Shown here in pieces: positions 17,034-23,482 of a stretch of 49,424 bases of DNA. The stretch is taken from positions 1 through 49,424 of the forward strand of contig NZ_JAABNN010000026.1 in the NCBI RefSeq assembly GCF_009928415.1, in the 5' to 3' direction. Position 1 is the stretch's first letter, and each line of letters begins with the position of its first letter. Source of the stretch: Bacillus sp. USDA818B3_A. Lineage in GTDB: Bacteria; Bacillota; Bacilli; Bacillales; Cytobacillaceae. The notes beneath the pieces are model-generated. The model had not been told where the DNA came from and did no database searches. It saw only the letters and a program-made list of their open reading frames with translations. The position numbers and the translations under genes were made by a program.

Positions 17034-17057
17034 TAAAGTGACACAACTGTCACTTTA
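17034..17057. promoter_or_regulatory. TetR operator O2 in the mmpL leader
   Basis: A perfect 10-bp-arm palindrome, TAAAGTGACA-CAAC-TGTCACTTTA, between the mmpL promoter and its start codon. Its core TGACA-N4-TGTCA is the same as in O1, so one dimeric repressor probably binds both. Confidence 0.75.
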
Positions 17058-17086
17058 GGGGTGAGACACTTAAATCACTCAACCTC

Positions 17087-17115
17087 ATTATCGGTTAAGG
17101 TGACATAAGTGTCAA
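17087..17115 (-). promoter_or_regulatory. SigA promoter of mmpL
   Basis: On the minus strand, TTGACA (17115-17110), 17-base spacer, GATAAT (17092-17087). Operator O1 overlaps the -35. Confidence 0.8.
17101..17114. promoter_or_regulatory. TetR operator O1 overlapping the mmpL -35
   Basis: TGACA-TAAG-TGTCA, sharing core and 4-base spacer with O2. It covers the -35 hexamer and lies directly after the tetR stop codon. Confidence 0.75.
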
Positions 17116-17688
17116 TTATTTGTTTAACATCCCGTGCTGAATCATTTCCTTGATGGAATCGACCCATTGTGAGTGGGGAATACCAAAGTGATTTGGAATC
17201 AGGATCGTTTGAAAGATGAAGCCAAGTATGAGCGGATCCGGCAGGGTTTCTCTTAATTTTGATTCCTGTCTTCCTAGGGAGATGAATCCTTGTAAATGTT
17301 CGTACATTTTCAGGTGAAGTTTCTCCCGTTTTTCATTATTTTCCTGAACCTTTTGATTGCCATTAATCGGAATGCGCCGGCCTATTTCAATCATATGCGG
17401 AATGGTTGAATTTTTGAAAATAATTTTTATTAAAAAATCAAATTTGGCATCGAATCCTTCCACTGCTTCTATTTCTTTTAATTCAGTCAGGAAGTGCTCC
17501 ATCTCATAAAGCATATAATCGGTAATCAATTCTTCTTTATTTTCATAATACTTATAGACAGCCCCTCGTGAGATGTCTAATTGCTCGGCGATAAGGCTAA
17601 TGGAAAACCCTTCGTATCCGTGTGTTAAAAGCATTTGTTCGGTTTTTTGAAATAGATCTTCTGTAGAGAATTTGCGTTCACGTGCCAT
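17116..17688 (-). CDS. TetR/AcrR-family transcriptional repressor
   Basis: Probable ligand-responsive repressor of the downstream MMPL transporter. The N-terminal TetR helix-turn-helix is clear: ISLIAEQLDISRGAVYKYYENKEELI (about residues 30-55). The helical C-terminal ligand domain is not recognisable by motif. The frame opens at 17718, but the ATG at 17688 follows GAGGTGA with about 6 bases and gives 190 residues. It is transcribed toward mmpL, with 111 bases between them holding the mmpL promoter and two operators. The effector is unknown. Confidence 0.9.
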   Translation of the reverse strand: MARERKFSTEDLFQKTEQMLLTHGYEGFSISLIAEQLDISRGAVYKYYENKEELITDYMLYEMEHFLTELKEIEAVEGFDAKFDFLIKIIFKNSTIPHMIEIGRRIPINGNQKVQENNEKREKLHLKMYEHLQGFISLGRQESKLRETLPDPLILGFIFQTILIPNHFGIPHSQWVDSIKEMIQHGMLNK

Positions 17689-17718
17689 AAACTTCACCTC
17701 ACTCCTATTATAGTCCAT

Positions 17719-18005
17719 TATTAGGGTACCTGAAAATTTTTCGCTGTTGAAAAGACTGTGAACCAGCAGTTACCTGTTTATGGTAATCTAGATTGAGGTT
17801 ATACCTAAGGTTGAATTTTTTTAACTAATCGTTTGATTAAATTTTGTTAGTGGAAAAAACTAACTAAACGTTTGATTGAATTTAATTTTGTGAGAGAAAA
17901 AACTAACTAAACGTTTGTTTAAATCTACGCGAGGAAAAAATTTAAAAATAAAATCGGCCTGCTCCGATTATAAGCCATAAACTAAAGCGAAGGATGGTGT
18001 GTTAG
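17719..18005. repeat. Intergenic region with three operator-like repeats (17821-17940)
   Basis: Three imperfect copies of ACTAA(A/T)CGTTTGATT(A/G)A centred near 17832, 17869 and 17912, each followed by an AT-rich stretch and GTGRG/GGAAAAAA. Spacing is 39 and 43 bases, about four helical turns. Copy 1 contains the palindrome TAATC-GTTT-GATTA; copies 2 and 3 share the palindromic core AAACGTTT. Upstream lies TTACC-N7-GGTAA (17770-17786); downstream lies ATCGG-N6-CCGAT (17953-17968). No gene is seen here. The copies look like binding sites for a dimeric regulator in front of the AIM24 gene, different from the TGACA operators next door. Confidence 0.6.
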
Positions 18006-18698
18006 ATGAGCAGATATTCAATAGAGGAATTTGTCAATCAAACAGGGCAAGAGGATAAAGGAGAAGGCTTTTTTGAATTAGAGACACCCAGGATGCTTGA
18101 GGTGAATCTTGATGGTTTAGTTTGGGCAAAAGCGGGGTCGATGGTTGCCTACCACGGTGCCATCAAGTTTGAGCGGGAAGGGATATTGGAGCATGGTCTG
18201 GGGACGGCTTTTAAAAAAGCACTCACCGGTGAGGGTGCTGCGTTAATGAAGGCGAATGGGCAGGGGAAATTGTATTTAGCTGATGAGGGGAAAAAGGTTA
18301 TTATTTTAAACCTTCGGAATGAGTCGATCTTTGTTAACGGAAATGATTTGCTGGCTTTTGAACCGAGTATCAAGTGGGAGATTAAGTTGATGAAGAAGGT
18401 TGCGGGGATGATGGCGGGCGGTTTATTCAATATTCGCTGTGAAGGAACAGGCATGATTGCGATTACGACCCATTATGAGCCGCTGGCCTTAAGGGTGACC
18501 CCAGGGCAGCCTGTTGTGACGGATCCGAATGCGACGGTGGCTTGGTCTGGAAACCTGCGGCCAGTGTTTCAAACAGATATCAGTTTGAAGACCTTTTTTG
18601 GCAGAGGCAGCGGTGAGTCGATTCAGATGAAGTTCGAGGGGGATGGGTTTGTTGTGGTGCAGCCTTATGAAGAGGTGCGTCGGGTGGAAAAAGGATGA
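18006..18698 (+). CDS. AIM24 family protein (TIGR00266-like)
   Basis: A 230-residue cytosolic protein of the AIM24/DUF124 family, a double-layered beta fold found in many bacteria and in mitochondria; its biochemical role is not established. Typical features are the N-terminal FFELETPRMLEVNLDGLVWAKAGSMVAYHG, the central GxGxLYLADEGKKV segment, and the C-terminal GQPVVTDPNATVAWSGNL block. There are no catalytic motifs, signal peptide or membrane spans. AAGGATGGTG precedes the ATG. It stands alone between operator-like repeats upstream and the 52-bp array downstream. Confidence 0.85.
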   Translation: MSRYSIEEFVNQTGQEDKGEGFFELETPRMLEVNLDGLVWAKAGSMVAYHGAIKFEREGILEHGLGTAFKKALTGEGAALMKANGQGKLYLADEGKKVIILNLRNESIFVNGNDLLAFEPSIKWEIKLMKKVAGMMAGGLFNIRCEGTGMIAITTHYEPLALRVTPGQPVVTDPNATVAWSGNLRPVFQTDISLKTFFGRGSGESIQMKFEGDGFVVVQPYEEVRRVEKG

Positions 18699-18782
18699 AT
18701 TCCTATCGATATGGGTGAACTGAAGGTTATAGAGGTCAAACTGGATAAGAGATTGATAGGAATATATTTAGTAAGGTTTCTT

Positions 18783-19250
18783 GAGGACAAGACTGATAAT
18801 TGCAATAGACTGAAGTGTCTCTAATAAGGAGGGTAGAGGACAAAATTGGTGAGGAAGTGGAAGGAAGTGCCTTCAATAAGGATGGTAGAGGACAAAATTA
18901 GAGAAGCGGTGGAAGGAAGTGTCCTCAATAAGGATGATAGAGGACAAAATTAGAGAAGAAGTGGAAGGAAGTGTCCTCAATAAGGATGATAGAGGACAAA
19001 ATTAGCGAAGAAGTGGAAGGAAAGTGTCCTCAATAAGGATGGTAGAGGACAAAATTAGAGAAGAAGTGGAAGGAGGTGTCCTCAATAAGGATGGTAGAGG
19101 ACAAAATTGGTGAGGAAGTGGAAGGCAGTGTCCTCAATAAGGATGATAGAGGACAAAATTAGCGAAGAAGTAGAAGGAAGTGTCTTCAATAAGGTTAATG
19201 AGGACAAAACCATTCATGAAAACAATAGATTTTCCTCATTAACCCTCTCG
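18783..19250. repeat. 52-bp tandem repeat array 1 (about nine units)
   Basis: Units begin with GAGGACA at 18783, 18836, 18888, 18940, 18992, 19045, 19097, 19149 and 19200, so the period is 51-53 (mostly 52) bases. Each reads GAGGACAAAATTAG, an AG-rich middle, TGTCCTC starting 32 bases after the GAGGACA start, then AATAAGGATGATA. The 7-base arms are inverted and could form a hairpin with a 25-base loop. Units 3-7 are nearly identical; the two ends are diverged. 52 is not a multiple of 3 and no coding frame runs through. Fills the 577-base gap between the AIM24 and NERD genes. Confidence 0.92.
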
Positions 19251-19275
19251 TAGAAATGATTTTATTTTTCTTCTA

Positions 19276-20181
19276 TCATTCGTAGTATGACCACTGACCA
19301 TATCCATTTATGTTAAAGTTTCTTTCTAATACTCTTGCAATTCTCCTCTTAGATCCACCCAACCCGCACCACTCAAAAATACTATTCGTAGTAACCTTGC
19401 TGTCCGGAAACAAAAGCTGAAATTCCCTCACACTCCGTAAAACAGCTGAAGCAAGAGGTTCTTCATTACCGCAGTCCTTACAAACGCACCTGTTTCCTCG
19501 AACAAAAACAGTAAAAGAGTCACACAAAACACAAGTAATCCCTTTATTCAACTGTTCTAATGAATATTGTGGAAGGTTATTGTAAGGGGACACTTCAATG
19601 TGAAGTGAGATTAATTTGTCAGCCAGCTTTTTGTGCCCTCCATTGAGCCTGGAGGTGATACCGTCTAACCTTTTTAAATACCGATTTAATTGAGTAGGAA
19701 GAATAATAGGTTTGTCGAGAGGAGCTTGATAGAGGGTAAATTCGGGATTGATAAAAACCACCCAAGCTTCAATAGTGTAATTGTATCCGAGATTATGGAG
19801 TAATTGACGGAGCAGAGATTCGCTGCGGCTGAGCTGATTGAGGGGATTACTATATTCTATTCTAGGTCTTTTATACAATCTGTCTAACTCATAATAATAA
19901 TCACCCTCAAAATTCTTTACCTCGTGTGGGATAAGAGTTTCTGCGGTAATAATCAAAGAGTCTATTTGAAACAAGTTGTTGTTTACTTTCAATAGCAAAT
20001 CGTTAAGGATAAGACAATCACAAGTTAGCTTTTCAGTCATTTCATCAAACATTACCTCCCCCTCGAAGCCCTTCTTAAGTCTTAAATATTGCTTCTTGTC
20101 AGTTTCAGATAAAATCATTCGTTTGTTTAAATACCCAAGAATTCTTAATTCAGTTGATTCAAATCGGGGCTTATAGATCAT
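19276..20181 (-). CDS. NERD domain-containing protein with C-terminal zinc-ribbon-like motif
   Basis: 301 residues. The N-terminal part (about 35-135) has the nuclease-related domain pattern: KKGFEGEVMFDEM, then CDCLILNDLLL, then FQIDSLIITAETLIPHEVKNFEG. The Glu, Asp and E-x-K residues expected of a PD-(D/E)XK-like fold are present. The middle is helical. At about 220-245 a C-x2-C ... C-x2-C set (CVLCDSFTVFVRGNRCVCKDCG) looks like a zinc ribbon. NERD proteins are suspected nucleic-acid enzymes; a specific function is not known. AAAGG lies about 11 bases before the ATG. The single gene stands between array 1 and a TetR gene, in an accessory-looking stretch. Confidence 0.82.
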   Translation of the reverse strand: MIYKPRFESTELRILGYLNKRMILSETDKKQYLRLKKGFEGEVMFDEMTEKLTCDCLILNDLLLKVNNNLFQIDSLIITAETLIPHEVKNFEGDYYYELDRLYKRPRIEYSNPLNQLSRSESLLRQLLHNLGYNYTIEAWVVFINPEFTLYQAPLDKPIILPTQLNRYLKRLDGITSRLNGGHKKLADKLISLHIEVSPYNNLPQYSLEQLNKGITCVLCDSFTVFVRGNRCVCKDCGNEEPLASAVLRSVREFQLLFPDSKVTTNSIFEWCGLGGSKRRIARVLERNFNINGYGQWSYYE

Positions 20182-20342
20182 ATGTCACAGCCTTTCTTAA
20201 AATGTAACTTCAACTGAATTTTACAAAAAGTAACAAGCAAGTATAGTTCCTAACAATGAATTTTTTGTTAAACTTTTATCAATCAGAAAACAATTGATAA
20301 ACTATTATCATTAACTTGAAAACGTTGGTTATATTGGATTAG

Positions 20343-20379
20343 GTGCCTGTCACCATCAATGTGTCACCATCAATGGCAC
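20343..20379. repeat. Short palindromic repeat with duplicated 14-mer
   Basis: GTGCC, then two exact copies of TGTCACCATCAATG (20348-20361 and 20362-20375), then GCAC, so the outer GTGCC/GGCAC are inverted. The GTGCCTGTCACC motif resembles short dispersed repeats I associate with Bacillus genomes. It lies in the 300-base gap before the TetR gene. Confidence 0.6.
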
Positions 20380-20395
20380 TCAACAGGATCATAGT

Positions 20396-20424
20396 TTGTA
20401 ACGGGGTCTAACCTATGTTATAGT
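20396..20424 (+). promoter_or_regulatory. SigA promoter of the TetR gene at 20482
   Basis: TTGTAA at 20396-20401, 17-base spacer, TATAGT at 20419-20424. Confidence 0.75.
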
Positions 20425-20437
20425 TAAATAAAGAACA

Positions 20438-20460
20438 TGACTGAAAAACTAATTTAGTCA
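20438..20460. promoter_or_regulatory. Candidate autoregulatory TetR operator
   Basis: Inverted TGACT-N13-AGTCA, with inner AA/TT also matching, lies between the -10 and the ribosome site of the TetR gene. Its position suggests autorepression; inferred. Confidence 0.55.
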
Positions 20461-20481
20461 GTTATTAGGAGGACTAATCGC

Positions 20482-21051
20482 ATGGCCCCCGATAGAAGAT
20501 CAATGATCGTACAAGCAGCCACAAAGTCTTTTTCTCTTTTCGGCTATAAAGCCACCACAATGGACCAAGTAGCCAAGCTCGCAAATGTCGGAAAAGGTAC
20601 CATATATACCTTTTTTAAAAATAAAGAAGAACTGTTTGAAGAAATCATCTCATCACTTGTAAAAGAAATGATCGCAGAGGCTGAGGCTGTAATTGAACCG
20701 GACTTACCGTTTACAGAAAATGTACATCTAGCCCTATCCCGCTTATTAGCCTTTCGCTCCCAGCACCAGCTGATGATCAAGCTCATCCAAGAGGAAAAGG
20801 AAATGGGAACCATGGCTGTATCCGATATGCTACGGCATGTGGAGGATGAAATTATTGCTTATTTAAGAACAAAAATAGACACTGCGATTGCAAAGAAAGC
20901 TATTCCTCCGGGAAATACAGAAATCATCAGCTTTCTATTATTAAAAATGTATATTGCTCTTGTGTCTGATTGGGAAAGAAACCATGAACCATTAAGCTCA
21001 GAACAAATAGCTGACGTGATGAAAGTATTTTTACTAAAAGGTCTGCCATAA
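20482..21051 (+). CDS. TetR/AcrR-family transcriptional regulator
   Basis: 189 residues. A strong TetR DNA-binding domain occupies residues 5-55 (TKSFSLFGYKATTMDQVAKLANVGKGTIYTFFKNKEELF). The ligand domain (60-189) is helical and unassigned; its N-terminal half resembles B. subtilis YhgD. AGGAGGAC precedes the ATG. It stands alone: upstream is its own promoter with a palindrome, downstream a hairpin and a convergent gene. No obvious partner transporter is adjacent on the same strand, so its targets may include its own promoter or distant genes. Confidence 0.88.
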   Translation: MAPDRRSMIVQAATKSFSLFGYKATTMDQVAKLANVGKGTIYTFFKNKEELFEEIISSLVKEMIAEAEAVIEPDLPFTENVHLALSRLLAFRSQHQLMIKLIQEEKEMGTMAVSDMLRHVEDEIIAYLRTKIDTAIAKKAIPPGNTEIISFLLLKMYIALVSDWERNHEPLSSEQIADVMKVFLLKGLP

Positions 21052-21056
21052 TAAAA

Positions 21057-21081
21057 AGGACTTGCAAAAGCCACAAGTCCT
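21057..21081. terminator. Bidirectional terminator between TetR gene and small membrane gene
   Basis: Stem AGGACTTG / CAAGTCCT with a 9-nt loop. Read leftward, the stem runs into TTTTTATTAT, so it suits the minus-strand gene best, although it starts directly after the TetR stop. Confidence 0.7.
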
Positions 21082-21139
21082 ACGGTCCAGCTTTACCCCC
21101 AGCGGCTAATAAATCCGCAGTGGCAGGCCGGTTAGTGTA

Positions 21140-21397
21140 TTAATAGAAAAATTGACGTGATGAACGTGCCAGCGCTGTATTTCCTTTACTAGCCAGAGTG
21201 TACTCTTCCATTAACCCTAAAAAGATTCCAAGAAGGAAAAGAACAACTGAAGAAGCGGTTAAGCCGATGCCCAATCCGAGCGCAAGGTTGAAACCGTTTA
21301 CAAAAAGGCTGAATAAAAGAAAAATGATTCCGGATCCCCCAACGTAGGCTGATGCCGTTTTAAAAGTCTGTAAATTCTTTACATATTTTTCATGCAT
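21140..21397 (-). CDS. Small two-helix membrane protein, function unknown
   Basis: 85 residues. Two adjacent hydrophobic stretches (about 16-36, ASAYVGGSGIIFLLFSLFV, and 40-62, NLALGLGIGLTASSVVLFLLG) suggest a membrane hairpin with both ends on the same side. The ends are charged (HEKYVKNLQ at the start; LARSSRQFFY at the end). The frame extends to a TTG at 21406, but AAGGAG would then touch it; the ATG at 21397 has 9 bases of spacing. I do not recognise a family. It lies between a TetR gene and a spore protein gene, on the minus strand. Confidence 0.65.
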   Translation of the reverse strand: MHEKYVKNLQTFKTASAYVGGSGIIFLLFSLFVNGFNLALGLGIGLTASSVVLFLLGIFLGLMEEYTLASKGNTALARSSRQFFY

Positions 21398-21469
21398 ATC
21401 CACCAACTCCTTATACTGAATATTCTACCAATTGTCACAAATTTGTCAAACTTTTTTTAAAATAATTTA

Positions 21470-21490
21470 GGAGCCTTGACAAGTGGCTCC
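21470..21490 (-). terminator. Possible terminator of the SASP gene
   Basis: Stem GGAGCC / GGCTCC with a 9-nt loop directly after the SASP stop, followed on the minus strand by TAAATTATTTT. Short stem. Confidence 0.55.
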
Positions 21491-21496
21491 ATTCAT

Positions 21497-21751
21497 TTAC
21501 TGTCTTTTACTTAAGTTTTCCTGTGCCATCTTAACGAGCTCCCGGACCATGCTGCCGCCCAGTCTGCCGCCGACCCTTCCGGCCTGCTCGGATGTAAGCT
21601 GGCCGTTGTAGCCTTTTTTCAGAGGAACTCCAACTTCTTCTGCCGCTTCAAATTTAGCATCCTCAGGATTGCCTGATTGAACCACCCTTGCTTTCAGGGC
21701 ATCTAACCCGTTACGGGCTCCAGGAACAAGTATTTTATTGCGTCTGGCCAT
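21497..21751 (-). CDS. Alpha/beta-type small acid-soluble spore protein
   Basis: 84 residues. SASPs coat spore DNA and protect it from UV and heat; they are later degraded by the GPR protease for amino acids. It has the family start MARRNKILVPGARNGLDALK, a GPR-site-like segment KFEAAEEVGVP, and the DNA-binding C-terminal block SEQAGRVGGRLGGSMVRELVKMAQE. It is longer and more divergent than major SASPs (60-70 residues), with extra sequence around VVQSGNPEDA and KKGYNGQL. A very strong ribosome site, AAAGGGGGG, precedes the ATG. A SigG promoter is expected, but I could not identify one with confidence. Confidence 0.9.
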   Translation of the reverse strand: MARRNKILVPGARNGLDALKARVVQSGNPEDAKFEAAEEVGVPLKKGYNGQLTSEQAGRVGGRLGGSMVRELVKMAQENLSKRQ

Positions 21752-22069
21752 TAATATCCCCCCTTTAACAGTAAGATTCCCAAATAATCAACATCTATAG
21801 ATAAATCGGCGGGGCTTTTTAATTTTAGAGAAACTACGGGAGGTTAATAAAAAGGACTGGCAGCCAATCTCCATGAACTGCTTCATCAGGAAATATCTAA
21901 ATGCAGGTGCATCCCGTTTAATAATTACCTATTGATGGTATAAAATAGAATCGTTGGTTTTAAGTAAGGATGCAGAGCATTTATTTAAGAATGTTCAACT
22001 TAAAAGGTCGTCTCTATTGTAAGAAAAAACGACCTTTCATCCATCCGTGAGAAGGAGAATTCAATTTAT
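21752..22069. promoter_or_regulatory. Intergenic region with MFS-gene promoter and inverted repeat
   Basis: An extended -10 (TGG-TATAAA, 21936-21944) faces the MFS gene. In its leader is an inverted repeat AAAGGTCGT (22003-22011) / ACGACCTTT (22029-22037) with a 17-base AT-rich loop and no T tract. This may be an operator or an mRNA hairpin controlling the transporter. No gene is seen in this 318-base gap. Confidence 0.45.
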
Positions 22070-23239
22070 ATGGAAAAACAACTGCAGAAAGAAAAGATAT
22101 TTACCAAAGACTTTGTTCTGATCTGTTTGGCGAATTTCTTTATCTTTCTTGGGTTCCAAATGACACTGCCGACCATTCCGCTGTTTGTGGAAGAACTAGG
22201 CGGTAATGATCAACTAATTGGCTTTGTGGTTGGGATTTTTACATTTTCTGCGTTATTGCTCCGTCCTTATGCCGGTAATGCGCTCGAAACTAAGGGAAGA
22301 GGCTTTGTTTATTTACTTGGCCTGGCTATCTTTGCTCTTTCAGTTGGTTCGTTTGGCTTTTTAACGAGTATCGGCTTGTTATTTTTAATGCGGGTTGTCC
22401 AAGGTGTTGGCTGGGGCTTCTCGACTACAGCTTCAGGTACAATCGCCTCAGATTTAATTCCTGTAACAAGGAGAGGGGAGGGGATGGGCTATTACGGGCT
22501 ATCGGGTAATTTAGCCTTGGCATTTGGCCCCTCACTAGGGTTGATTTTAACAGGAGTCATCTCCTTCAGTTCATTTTTCCTTATCTGCGCAGGATTAGGG
22601 TTAGTAGCACTCATCTTATCTTCAAGAATTACTTATAAAAAAGTAGAGCAAAAACCTGTAAAAGAAAAAGGAAAACTTGACCTTTATGAAAAAGGGGCCT
22701 TAAAGCCATCCATTCTTATGTTTTTCATAACGGTCACCTTTGGGGGGATCGCCGCTTTTCTCCCGCTCTTTGCTGCCGATAAGCATATTTCGGGAATTCA
22801 AATTTATTTCCTTTTATATGCGCTGGCACTGATGATAACGAGAACGTTTGCCGGACAGCTGTATGACAGAAAAGGCCATCAAGCAGTCTTTATACCGGGG
22901 ACATTACTTATTTTAGCAGCGATGATTCTCTTAGCTTGGCTGCCTAATAGCCTGGTTTTATATGTTGCAGCGATTTCTTATGGATTAGGGTTTGGGATGG
23001 TTCAGCCGGCGCTCCAAGCGTGGTCGATTGAAAAAGTACAAGTAAATAGAAGAGGCATGGCTACCGCTACCTTTTATTCCTTCTTTGATCTGGGAGTTGG
23101 TATTGGGGCTATGGCTTTCGGGCAAATAAGCCATCTGTTTGGCTATAGCAGCATCTATCGTACATCTGCTGTCTCCATTGTTATCTCGATGCTGCTTTAT
23201 TATATATTCTTATTTAAAGACAGGAGAATAAGTAAATAA
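22070..23239 (+). CDS. MFS transporter
   Basis: 389 residues with about 12 membrane helices in two halves joined by a charged loop (about 190-215, KKVEQKPVKEKGKLDLYEKG). The first half has the TM1 pattern FLGFQMTLPTIPLFVEELGG, the loop 2-3 motif RPYAGNALETKGR and the helix-5-like GNLALAFGPSLG. The equivalent loop in the second half reads RTFAGQLYDRKGHQ. These mark a drug:H+ antiporter-like MFS protein; the substrate cannot be told. AGAAGGAG precedes the ATG by 12 bases. Monocistronic with its own promoter and terminator. Confidence 0.9.
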   Translation: MEKQLQKEKIFTKDFVLICLANFFIFLGFQMTLPTIPLFVEELGGNDQLIGFVVGIFTFSALLLRPYAGNALETKGRGFVYLLGLAIFALSVGSFGFLTSIGLLFLMRVVQGVGWGFSTTASGTIASDLIPVTRRGEGMGYYGLSGNLALAFGPSLGLILTGVISFSSFFLICAGLGLVALILSSRITYKKVEQKPVKEKGKLDLYEKGALKPSILMFFITVTFGGIAAFLPLFAADKHISGIQIYFLLYALALMITRTFAGQLYDRKGHQAVFIPGTLLILAAMILLAWLPNSLVLYVAAISYGLGFGMVQPALQAWSIEKVQVNRRGMATATFYSFFDLGVGIGAMAFGQISHLFGYSSIYRTSAVSIVISMLLYYIFLFKDRRISK

Positions 23240-23253
23240 TAGAAAGGGTAACT

Positions 23254-23289
23254 AAGAGGCAGGGGAGCTATTCCCTGCCTCTTTTATAA
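23254..23289 (+). terminator. Terminator of the MFS gene
   Basis: An 11-bp stem AAGAGGCAGGG / CCCTGCCTCTT with an 8-nt loop, followed by TTATAATT. Confidence 0.85.
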
Positions 23290-23482
23290 TTGATGGATGA
23301 TTCCTTCTGGAACGGGGAAAGTAATGATAGCTATTGGACAAAGCTGCAGGGCGCTTACATGAAAATCGTTCATGGAAATGTAAAATATTCCACCGTTTTT
23401 TTACGAAAGGCTTCATATTGTTTATACGGTTATGATAAAATCAATCGGTAATTCTACTTTAAAAATTGGTAGGTGAAATCAC

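Noticed and set aside
18783..19250. CRISPR array
   Set aside because: Units are contiguous and conserved along their whole length; there are no unique spacers and no cas genes nearby.
23240..23482. c-di-AMP riboswitch upstream of kimA
   Set aside because: Expected from B. subtilis, but the conserved blocks of the motif could not be found by eye.
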